36,462 nucleotides of DNA from Litoribacterium kuwaitense (lineage in GTDB: Bacteria > Bacillota > Bacilli > Bacillales > DSM-28697), in contig NZ_JAALFC010000034.1 in the NCBI RefSeq assembly GCF_011058155.1, positions 1 through 36,462 of the forward strand. Reading direction: 5' to 3'. The notes beneath the pieces are model-generated. The model saw only the letters and a list, made by a program, of their open reading frames with translations. It was not told the origin of the DNA and made no database searches. Below, one piece after another: positions 23,996 through 30,199 of the stretch. Numbering within the stretch: the first letter of the stretch is position 1; every line of letters begins with the position of its first letter. The position numbers and the translations under genes are program-made.

Positions 23996-24556
23996 TCAGC
24001 TAATTCGCTCTTCTTGATCTTTCTTCTCAATATCTTGTGCCTCAAGCTCCTCTTCTTTATCACGAAGTCGGTGAGCAAGTCGACTTGAGGCATTTGAAGC
24101 AATGCTTGCGACAAGGTCATCTAAAAATGTATGAACAGCTTCGTCTGTTTTCGTATCTAATTTTCCGATGATGCCAGGCTTATCTTTATCTAAATGACCA
24201 TAGGTCGTCACCGCGATACTGCCGTAGCCAAAGACGGCCCCAAAGCCGATTGTTTCATCAATTCCGAACAACCCTTCATCAGACTCTACGATCGATTGCA
24301 GCGGCTCTGACAGCAGCTTCTTCTCAGCCAACCGGTCTAAATCAATCCCGACAAGCAAGGCATGCTGTATTTCCCGTTTTTCAAGGACGGCTTCCACACT
24401 TTCAACGCAGTCTTCCATAAGCAGATCGGCATTATATGGTGCTTGCATGTCATAAACAATATCCGCAATATCCTGCACAGTCACGCCTCTTTCTACTAGC
24501 ATCGCTTTTGCTGCTCGTTCAATGTCTTTGCTATGCACACGATTTTGTTTTTTCAT
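23996..24556 (-). CDS. phosphatidylglycerophosphatase A-type protein (YutG-like)
   Basis: 186 residues from ATG 24556, which has GAGGAGAGGG upstream. The pattern (RGVTVQDIADIVYDMQAPY, LMEDCVESVEAVLEKREIQH, LVGIDLDRLAEKKLL, ESDEGLFGIDETIGFG, HTFLDDLVASIASNASSRLA) is that of PgpA/YutG proteins of Firmicutes, which dephosphorylate phosphatidylglycerophosphate or related substrates. These lack the membrane helices of the enterobacterial PgpA. The C-terminus is a long charged helix (HRLRDKEEELEAQDIEKK). Single gene, divergent from yjcG across about 170 bases. Confidence 0.85.
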   Translation of the reverse strand: MKKQNRVHSKDIERAAKAMLVERGVTVQDIADIVYDMQAPYNADLLMEDCVESVEAVLEKREIQHALLVGIDLDRLAEKKLLSEPLQSIVESDEGLFGIDETIGFGAVFGYGSIAVTTYGHLDKDKPGIIGKLDTKTDEAVHTFLDDLVASIASNASSRLAHRLRDKEEELEAQDIEKKDQEERIS

Positions 24557-24724
24557 ATAAAAAGACCCTCTCCTCTGAGCATTCTTTTCCCATCGCTCAG
24601 CTTTTTTCTTATAGCTTACACACAAATTTCGTTAAAACGCCAATCATTTGCTATACTATACATAATAGCATGACGTAACAGTTATGTTATTAAGATTATC
24701 GGTTTTGAATAGGAGGAACCTCTT

Positions 24725-25261
24725 TTGCAGTATGGCGTCGTACTTTTCCCATCAAAACGCATCCAGGATGAAGCCAATTCCTACAGAAAACGCTACGATC
24801 CTAGATATTCCCTTATCCCGCCACACATTACGATTAAGCCTGCTTTTGAACTTGAACAAGTGGACGATTTCAAAAAAATGCTCAAGCAGACCGTAGCCAG
24901 TCTTCCTCCGGTGGACATCCAGGTCAAAAAAGTCGGTACATTCAATCCGGTCAACAACGTCATCTATTTCAAAGTAGAAAAAAATGATACACTCCTACAA
25001 TTGTATGAAGCATTAAAGCCCCATCCTTATCCTTCAGATGATGCGTATGCATTCGTACCGCACATTACAATTGGTCAAGAGCTTTCAAACGACGAATTGT
25101 TTGATGTATATGAAAGCTTACGTATGACATCTTTCGATTTTACTGAGAAAATCTACCGGGTCCATTTGTGTTATCAATTAGAGAATGGTTCTTGGTCCGT
25201 TGACGAGACATACCCACTTCAAGGAGATGTAAGAGATGAAGATTCAATGGGCCGCAAGTGA
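24725..25261 (+). CDS. yjcG: 2H-phosphoesterase family protein YjcG
   Basis: 178 residues starting at TTG 24725, with TAGGAGGA upstream. Two HxT/S-type motifs, PPHITIK (about 33-39) and VPHITIG (about 110-116), define the 2H (2'-5' RNA ligase-like) phosphoesterase superfamily; both catalytic histidines are present. Length and sequence style match B. subtilis YjcG (171). The physiological substrate is unknown. The last 26 bases overlap the start of yjcF, as in the yjcF-yjcG unit of other Bacilli. Confidence 0.9.
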   Translation: MQYGVVLFPSKRIQDEANSYRKRYDPRYSLIPPHITIKPAFELEQVDDFKKMLKQTVASLPPVDIQVKKVGTFNPVNNVIYFKVEKNDTLLQLYEALKPHPYPSDDAYAFVPHITIGQELSNDELFDVYESLRMTSFDFTEKIYRVHLCYQLENGSWSVDETYPLQGDVRDEDSMGRK

Positions 25262-25661
25262 ATCCGTACGAAACGATTGCTTTCTCATTCGAAAACACGT
25301 GTTTATTGAGGAGCAGCAAGTTCCGCAAGATGTGGAAATGGATGAACATGATGTAAACGCACTGCATGCCGTCTGTTATATAGATAATGCTCCGGTCGGC
25401 GCTGTACGACTTCGGGAAAAATCGCCCGGTGTTGGCAAAGTAGAGCGCCTCTGTGTATTAAAAAGCACGCGCGGCACAGGTGCAGGGCGTGAGCTGATGA
25501 ATGCTGTAACCCAAATGGCGTCTCTAAATGGGTGGCACGCTATACATTTAAATGCTCAAGCGCATGCTGAGGATTTTTATTTAAAGCTTGGCTACCAAAC
25601 TGTGTCTGAGCCGTTTTTAGAGGCGAATATTCCCCATGTAAAAATGGAAAGGTCTCTTTGA
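25236..25661 (+). CDS. yjcF: GNAT-family N-acetyltransferase YjcF
   Basis: 141 residues. It opens with the RKHVFIEEQQVPQDVEMDEH segment typical of ElaA/YjcF-type acetyltransferases. The acetyl-CoA motif A is KVERLCVLKSTRGTGAGREL (Q/RxxGxG/A equivalent RGTGAG). The C-terminal part is HLNAQAHAEDFYLKLGYQTV. Substrate unknown. AAGGAGATGTAAG precedes ATG 25236 inside yjcG, so the two are translationally coupled. The stop codon abuts the right end of an IS605-type remnant. Confidence 0.9.
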   Translation: MKIQWAASESVRNDCFLIRKHVFIEEQQVPQDVEMDEHDVNALHAVCYIDNAPVGAVRLREKSPGVGKVERLCVLKSTRGTGAGRELMNAVTQMASLNGWHAIHLNAQAHAEDFYLKLGYQTVSEPFLEANIPHVKMERSL

Positions 25662-25689
25662 ACTACTCACCACTTAGCTTCGCTTGAAG

Positions 25690-25800
25690 TGGGAGCTTCT
25701 CATTTCCACGACGAAAGCAACCTTTCGTCTCCTTTCGTCTCCATGAGCGTTACTTCGGGAAGTTCCTGCCCTAGATGTCCGACGATTCGGAGTTTCTTTC
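25690..25800 (-). pseudogene. tnpB C-terminal fragment / possible omega-RNA scaffold
   Basis: The frame reads KKLRIVGHLGQELPEVTLME, TKGDERLLSSWK, a stop, then EAPTSSEAKW, a C-terminal tail often seen in IS1341-type TnpB of Bacilli. One TGA interrupts it. No RuvC or zinc-finger residues remain. On the minus strand the element end at 25662 would be followed by host sequence from the yjcF stop, the position of a guide. Confidence 0.6.
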
Positions 25801-25914
25801 GTACCTTGGATATTTTACGCATGGAAGGATTTGCTTGGTTTTCGTATGATTAGTTTCTCCATGCAACCTCATACATCCAGTTTTCGAAGAACACTTCATG
25901 CTCTTATGATAACA

Positions 25915-25956
25915 TGCTTTCGGTCAAGAACGTCTAAAGACGTACTTGACCGAAAG
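25915..25956. repeat. 42-base near-perfect palindrome inside the IS605 remnant
   Basis: Outer arms GCTTTCGGTCAAG and CTTGACCGAAAGC and inner arms ACGTCT and AGACGT are separated by single A-A mismatches and a 2-base centre. It is unlike ordinary terminal hairpins of the family and has no T-run. Confidence 0.85.
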
Positions 25957-26008
25957 CCAATTCATCTCCATCTCATCGCTGAAGATGGAGACTTCTTGGC
26001 TAAAAACG

Positions 26009-26245
26009 TTAAACGTAAACATCCAGCCGGCCGCCTTGGCCGGTTATTTTACTTTCCCACGTTTTTATATCGGTTATTTGCGTACGTTTGTCAACAGTAT
26101 TTCCCTCTGCTTGCCAAGAAAAATCTTCTTCAGCAGTGACCGCGCGAACAGGCTGAACACGCAAAACCCCTTTTTCTACTCGCTCCGGTGCTAACCGATC
26201 AGCATACCATTGATATTGTTCCGTCATGACAGGTGCTATCCACAT
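26009..26245 (-). CDS. short protein of unknown function
   Basis: 78 residues from ATG 26245, with GGGGTGG upstream (a GTG directly before is also possible). The sequence (MTEQYQWYADRLAPERVEKG, then VQPVRAV, ending ITGQGGRLDVYV) is soluble, charged and reads like a conserved protein, but I do not recognise it. The TTTAA at its stop codon is the presumed target motif of the IS605-type remnant, so the element appears to have inserted exactly at the gene's end without removing coding sequence. Confidence 0.6.
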   Translation of the reverse strand: MWIAPVMTEQYQWYADRLAPERVEKGVLRVQPVRAVTAEEDFSWQAEGNTVDKRTQITDIKTWESKITGQGGRLDVYV

Positions 26246-26609
26246 CACAAACCACCCCGCTACCTTTTCAGTTATACGATGTTATTCCTTTTTTTCAATG
26301 TATTCAAACATATCATGTTATGATCACTAAAAAAGACATGTTATGTGGATATATTTATGTAGAGGCAGAACCAGAATTTGGTGAAGCAAGCATTGAATTT
26401 TTTTCGGTTGCGAAGTCTGAAAGAGGTCATGGGCTGGCGTACAATTGTTAACTGGCGCCTTACAATGGTTATTTACATTCGAAGGGATTGAACACATTCG
26501 CCTTTGTGTTAACTCCGCCAATGAGCAGGCGATCAACATGTATAAGAAAGTCGGCTTTCAGCATATGCATGACCTGTGTGCGTTCACTAAAGATGTTAAC
26601 CAAAAGTAA
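26233..26609 (+). pseudogene. GNAT acetyltransferase, truncated and frameshifted
   Basis: The first frame (MLCGYIYVEAEPEFGEASIE, FFSVAKSERGHG) runs into a stop at 26451. The next frame continues the family pattern (VQLLTGALQWLFTFEGIEHI, RLCVNSANEQAINMYKKVGF) to TAA 26609. One missing G at about 26437-26441 (CTGGCG for CTGGGCG) explains the break: restored, it would read RGHGLGVQLL, the acetyl-CoA motif. The N-terminal half of a normal GNAT domain is also absent, replaced by the neighbouring gene's upstream region. Nonfunctional unless the sequence is in error. Confidence 0.75.
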
Positions 26610-26795
26610 CTCGCCCTAGAAAATGAACGGAACATTCGGGCAAGACGGACTATATGTCAACCGAAAAAACGCAGAGGAATAAAAACCTCTGCGTTTTTCT
26701 GTGTGTTTTTATTGTCTAAAGGCTGATGCTTTATCCTGCTATTCTTTTGTTTTTCTACTTCATAACAGATCGATTCCACCGTGTTCAAAGCTTTT

Positions 26796-26981
26796 TTAAA
26801 AAAACGGGTGACGTCTACGACGATCATGGTCATCTCTGTCAAAGTCTCTTGGGGAGCTCTCATCATCTCTGCCGTGGCGGCGACGTTTTCTTTTGTCACT
26901 TTCATCAATGACAATGACTTCATCCGCTTTAATAATCACTTTATCAGCCCGAATCACTTGCTTTCTTCTTTCATCTGACAT
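26796..26981 (-). CDS. small highly charged protein, probable spore-coat component
   Basis: 61 residues from ATG 26981 with AAGGAGGG upstream. The N-terminal half is a repeated pattern (RADKVIIKADEVIVIDE) and the C-terminal half is almost all Arg, Asp, His and Lys (KRKRRRHGRDDESSPRDFDR, then DDHDRRRRHPFF). This composition and its place beside the cotY/cotZ-type genes suggest a coat or spore-matrix protein, but I recognise no named family. A longer overlapping frame on the same strand (26657-26923) has no suitable start site and is rejected. Confidence 0.65.
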   Translation of the reverse strand: MSDERRKQVIRADKVIIKADEVIVIDESDKRKRRRHGRDDESSPRDFDRDDHDRRRRHPFF

Positions 26982-27103
26982 GCAAATCCCTCCTTCTTTA
27001 ATCAATTCATAGCAGTGTATGCATTTTCAATTAAAAAAGTTAGGCATCTGCATGTAAATGACATAAGAAAATCAACTTCACATCTGAAGTGACGCTTGCC
27101 CAC

Positions 27104-27130
27104 ACCGATATAGTACATCTACATAGTGTA
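27104..27130 (+). promoter_or_regulatory. sigma-K-type promoter of the first cotY/cotZ-like gene
   Basis: CATAGTGTA (27122-27130) fits the sigma-K -10 consensus CATANNNTA exactly, and an AC-containing -35 element (ACC at 27104-27106) is 16 bases upstream. This agrees with late mother-cell expression of coat genes. Confidence 0.65.
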
Positions 27131-27171
27131 TAGTGACACATTTGTCAAATTCATTGAAAGAGGTGAACGGA

Positions 27172-27654
27172 ATGGGCTGCGGCAAAAAACACAAAGAAAA
27201 AGATTATGGCTATCCAAAAGCAAGAAATTGCGTTTGTGACGCCATTAAACACATTCATGTGATGCAAGAAGAAGCTGAAGATAAGTGTGCTTCTAGCTGT
27301 TACAGTAACTTACTATCACCAGACACTACTATGGGTGACACAGTACCATTTATTCTGTTTTGTAAAAAAGATTGCGGCAAGCTTTTTAAAACCTTCGGAA
27401 ATATCGGTGGGCTTGTTGGACCAGAAGGGTGCTTTAAAACCGTCTTTTTCCGTGTTGAAAACGTAAAAAATGATTGCTGCGCGACGCTATCTTTGCTTCG
27501 TCCGCTAGATAAAAGAGGGAATCAGCTGGATGACTTAGACAATCCTTGCGACCGCAATTTACGTTGCCTTGAAAAAACAGACATCTGTATAGAAGTGGAC
27601 TTAGACTGCTTCTGTGCAATTCAATGCTTGTCTCCTGAACTCGTCATCGGATAG
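27172..27654 (+). CDS. spore coat protein, CotY/CotZ family (copy 1)
   Basis: 160 residues with 16 cysteines. Family landmarks are CVCDAIKHIHVMQEEAEDKC, SSCYSNLL, GDTVPFILFCKKDCGKLF and the C-terminal EVDLDCFCAIQCLSPELV. CotY and CotZ are cysteine-rich proteins of the insoluble fraction, or crust, of the Bacillus spore coat, cross-linked by disulfides. ATG 27172 is chosen because GAGGTGAA lies before it and the protein then starts MGCGKKHK as in the family. Whether it is the orthologue of CotY or CotZ cannot be decided. A sigma-K-type promoter stands upstream. Confidence 0.92.
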   Translation: MGCGKKHKEKDYGYPKARNCVCDAIKHIHVMQEEAEDKCASSCYSNLLSPDTTMGDTVPFILFCKKDCGKLFKTFGNIGGLVGPEGCFKTVFFRVENVKNDCCATLSLLRPLDKRGNQLDDLDNPCDRNLRCLEKTDICIEVDLDCFCAIQCLSPELVIG

Positions 27655-27675
27655 TCTGTACAAATTCGTGGAAGG

Positions 27676-27700
27676 GGCAGCTGAGCGGCTGCCTTTCTTT
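27676..27700 (+). terminator. terminator between the two coat genes
   Basis: GGCAGC and GCTGCC arms with a 6-base loop followed by TTTCTTT, 22 bases after the stop codon. The second coat gene therefore probably has its own promoter. Confidence 0.75.
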
Positions 27701-27821
27701 CAAACAGGGGTAGACAAAGCCCAATTTAAAGAAATCGTGCAAATCCAATCACCAAATGCCCTGTCTCTTTATATTGTAATTAGTGAACAAAACGCCTTAA
27801 GCTTAAAAAAAGAAGGAGTGT

Positions 27822-28358
27822 ATGAACATGGGATGCGAAGATCATAAAGGTGGATTCAATTGCGTAGTGGACGCAGTCTACCACATACATGAGATGCAGG
27901 AAGCTGTTGAAGACGAGTGTAACACGAGTTGTTTTAGCAACCTGCTCTCAAACACACAAAGCCGTGGTGACACAATTCCATTCATTCTTTTCTGCCGTAG
28001 CGACTGTAACGATCTGTTTAGCGCTTTCGGCAACGTAGGTAGATTATTTGACGGCTCTTGCTTCCAAAGTGTCTTTTTCCGTGTCAATTCCATTAAGGGC
28101 TCTTGTGCAACGTTACAGCTGCTTAGACCATTTGATGGACGCCGTCCGATCTCTGTAGATTCAAAGAAAGACGTCTGCGACGTCACACGCCTTGTAAAAA
28201 CAGATTACTGTGTTGAAGTCGATCTAGATTGCTTCTGTGCAATTCAGTGCTTAGACCCTGATTTGCTTCGCGGCAGCGGACGCGATCACGATCACGATTG
28301 TGATTGTGACGAAAGCTCTTCTTCTTCCGACGATCACCACCATCATCATCATCGTTAA
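27822..28358 (+). CDS. spore coat protein, CotY/CotZ family (copy 2) with natural polyhistidine tail
   Basis: 178 residues with 15 cysteines, closely related in plan to copy 1: FNCVVDAVYHIHEMQEAVED, SCFSNLL, GDTIPFILFCRSDC and EVDLDCFCAIQCLDPDLL. After the family domain comes an unusual tail, DHDHDCDCDESSSSSDDH, ending in six histidines and an arginine. The tail may bind metal or add disulfides in the coat; this is inference. AAGGAGTGT precedes ATG 27822. A tandem CotY/CotZ pair is normal in Bacillus, so the two copies may serve different coat layers. Confidence 0.92.
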   Translation: MNMGCEDHKGGFNCVVDAVYHIHEMQEAVEDECNTSCFSNLLSNTQSRGDTIPFILFCRSDCNDLFSAFGNVGRLFDGSCFQSVFFRVNSIKGSCATLQLLRPFDGRRPISVDSKKDVCDVTRLVKTDYCVEVDLDCFCAIQCLDPDLLRGSGRDHDHDCDCDESSSSSDDHHHHHHR

Positions 28359-28360
28359 AA

Positions 28361-28388
28361 AGGATCGCTTTTGCGATCCTCTTTTTTT
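28361..28388 (+). terminator. terminator of the second coat gene
   Basis: AGGATCGC and GCGATCCT with a 4-base loop, followed by CTTTTTTTT. The reverse strand also has an A-rich flank that could act for the convergent cotO gene. Confidence 0.92.
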
Positions 28389-28395
28389 TACTATT

Positions 28396-28974
28396 TTAAA
28401 AACCAATAAGCTTAACGGATTGAATGGCCTCCAATGAAATGTCACTTTTTAACCCATTCATTTTTCTTAATGTCACTGTATCCCCTTCAGCATCGATGAC
28501 GTGACCACGAATGGTTTCTTCTTCTGTAGTTATTTCACATAGCGGCTTAGACACTTTACGCTGCCGATTTAAAAAGGCAATTTTCTCCGGAATGCTTAGC
28601 TGCTTAAACTGAGTTCTTTTCCGTGTCCCGCTTTTCCTGTCTGTCGTTGCGTGTTCCATCCGCGAACCTTCTGGAGGTTTACTGGACGCTTCGTTCGATT
28701 GCTTTGTAGGTATCGAAGGGATAATGGGATGATGCGTTGCTTGATTCGCAGACTTTCTTTTTTGTCGGTGTTCTTGTTGGTCATTATCAACGCCAACCGC
28801 TTCTTCCTTTTTCTCAAGCTCTACACGCTCTTCTGTTTCTGACGGAGTAGCGTACTGCTGACCTCCCGGATCTTCATTTACTTTGTAAGAGGAGCTTTCC
28901 TGCATCCCTTCATCAGTCACCGGAAAATCCGGCTGGACGATATAAAGCAATGGCTTACGTTTCGTTGTCTTCAT
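28396..28974 (-). CDS. cotO: spore coat protein CotO
   Basis: About 192 residues from ATG 28974 (an upstream in-frame GTG at 28986 is an alternative; AAGGAAGGA stands before both). The short conserved N-terminus RKPLLYIVQPDF and the C-terminal module (IPEKIAFLNRQ, then ISLEAIQSVKLIGF) identify CotO, which is YjbX in B. subtilis, a coat morphogenetic protein acting with CotH late in assembly. The middle (about 20-130) is a low-complexity, Glu/Lys/Ser-rich region. It is convergent with the cotY/cotZ-like genes, and fabI follows upstream, the order seen in B. subtilis. Confidence 0.85.
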   Translation of the reverse strand: MKTTKRKPLLYIVQPDFPVTDEGMQESSSYKVNEDPGGQQYATPSETEERVELEKKEEAVGVDNDQQEHRQKRKSANQATHHPIIPSIPTKQSNEASSKPPEGSRMEHATTDRKSGTRKRTQFKQLSIPEKIAFLNRQRKVSKPLCEITTEEETIRGHVIDAEGDTVTLRKMNGLKSDISLEAIQSVKLIGF

Positions 28975-29162
28975 TCGTCGATTCACTCCTTCCTTGATAG
29001 TTATTGATATGCACGCATATTGGGTAATGTGCCCATAACTAGCTCGTCCTTCTCATGACTGCGCTTTCAATAGAATGAGCAGTATTGCCATTCATTAGTG
29101 ATCGCAACTGCCCAATTCGTTGACAAACGCTTTTCTCACCTTTATTAAAAAACGCAAATGAA

Positions 29163-29188
29163 AAGACGCTCTCATCTTAGCGCGTCTT
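29163..29188 (-). terminator. hairpin in the fabI-cotO gap
   Basis: AAGACGC and GCGTCTT arms with a 12-base loop. The gap 28975-29269 otherwise holds only the fabI terminator and probably the cotO promoter. Confidence 0.4.
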
Positions 29189-29217
29189 GTACGACGGATC
29201 ACTTCCGTTTTCACCTA

Positions 29218-29260
29218 AAAAAGTGTAGACAAAGGTCTCACCAGACCGTCTACACTTTTT
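29218..29260 (-). terminator. terminator of fabI
   Basis: A 13-bp perfect stem (AAAAAGTGTAGAC with GTCTACACTTTTT) enclosing a second GGTCT/AGACC stem. It starts 9 bases after the fabI stop codon and ends in a T-run on the minus strand. Confidence 0.9.
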
Positions 29261-29269
29261 GCAATTCAA

Positions 29270-30043
29270 TTACGTTCCAAGAATATTAAAACCGCCATCA
29301 ACATGAAGTACTTCACCTGTAATCCCACGCGCTAGAGGACTAAGCAAGAAGAGGGCAGCATCGCCAACTTCCTCCTGTGTCACTGTACGACGGAGTGGTG
29401 CTTTTTCCTCGATGTCTTTCAAAATATCATTAAAACCGCCAATTCCTTTAGCGGAAAGTGTACGGATTGGTCCCGCAGATACAGCATTTACGCGAATGCC
29501 ATACTGACCAAGATCTTCGGCCAAGTATTTCACACTAGCGTCAAGGGCTGCCTTTGCCACTCCCATCACATTGTAATTTTGTACGACCCGTTCGCCACCG
29601 AGATACGTCATCGTAGTGATTCCCGCATCTTCAGACATGTAAGGTTTAGCTGCTCGAGCGACAACAGTGAGTGAGTAGGCACTAATGTCGTGCGCCATTA
29701 AAAAGCCTTCTCGAGATGTATCAATAAAATTGCCGCGCAAATCTTCTTTGTTAGCAAAAGCAATACAGTGGGCAAGTCCATGAATTGTGCCTGCTTGCTC
29801 ATGAATGGTCGCGAATGCCTTTTCTACATCTTCGTCCTTCGTTACATCACATGGTACAACAATTGGGTCAGATTCTAAAGTTTCCGCCAGCTCTCTTACG
29901 CCCTTTTCAAGACGTTCCGTTGCGTATGTAAACACAAGCTGGGCACCAGCTTGATGAAGCGAACGAGCAATCCCCCAAGCGATGCTGCGTTTATTTGCAA
30001 CACCCATGACAACATATGTACGTCCTTCTAATGACAATGGCAT
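29270..30043 (-). CDS. fabI: enoyl-[acyl-carrier-protein] reductase FabI
   Basis: 257 residues from ATG 30043, with GGAGG upstream, the length of B. subtilis FabI (258). It reduces trans-2-enoyl-ACP with NADH or NADPH in the last step of each fatty-acid elongation cycle. The divergent SDR cofactor motif is GVANKRSIAWGIA (about 14-26). The active-site Tyr-x6-Lys arrangement of FabI lies in the region QNYNVMGVAKAALDASVKYL, with Y at about 157 and K at about 164. The C-terminus GEVLHVDGGFNILG is standard. It stands upstream of cotO as in B. subtilis (yjbW). I could not identify a convincing FapR box in its upstream region. Confidence 0.95.
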   Translation of the reverse strand: MPLSLEGRTYVVMGVANKRSIAWGIARSLHQAGAQLVFTYATERLEKGVRELAETLESDPIVVPCDVTKDEDVEKAFATIHEQAGTIHGLAHCIAFANKEDLRGNFIDTSREGFLMAHDISAYSLTVVARAAKPYMSEDAGITTMTYLGGERVVQNYNVMGVAKAALDASVKYLAEDLGQYGIRVNAVSAGPIRTLSAKGIGGFNDILKDIEEKAPLRRTVTQEEVGDAALFLLSPLARGITGEVLHVDGGFNILGT

Positions 30044-30199
30044 CTTATTCGATCCTCCTATTATAAAAAACATATGAAATTCTTTCATAGTAGTATAGCA
30101 TATTCATAAGTGCTACTCTATGAAAAAGATGAAGTGACTTCGTGAACACTCCCCTTTTTGTTTCTGCCATTCGCGAAGAAGTAAGCGAGATCAGAGTGC

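Larger units (their letters stand above)
25662..26008 (-). mobile_element. IS605-type (tnpB/omega-RNA) remnant with both ends
   Basis: Read on the minus strand, the element starts after TTTAA (26013-26009) with CGTTTTTAG and a hairpin (TCCATCT with AGATGGA, about 25965-25992), the same layout as the left end at 215-299. The interior has lost nearly all of tnpB. The segment 25800-25690 still encodes a typical tnpB C-terminal tail (VGHLGQELPEVTLMETKG), and the right end has a CCCACTT/AAGTGG hairpin ending GGTGAGTAG near 25662. In IS605 elements this tail region doubles as the scaffold of the omega RNA that guides TnpB. The copy cannot be autonomous but keeps the ends needed for mobilisation in trans. 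Confidence 0.7.

Noticed and set aside
25831-26139. 102-codon plus-strand frame across the IS605 remnant
   Set aside because: It runs through the palindrome and element end on the non-coding strand and lacks a ribosome binding site.
26657-26923. 88-codon minus-strand frame overlapping the small charged coat-like gene
   Set aside because: No ribosome binding site, threonine/methionine-heavy out-of-frame composition, and it conflicts with the better supported 26796-26981 gene.
30044-30120. Possible FapR box upstream of fabI
   Set aside because: The stretch has scattered TAGTA and TACTA motifs but no arrangement close enough to the known FapR consensus to claim.
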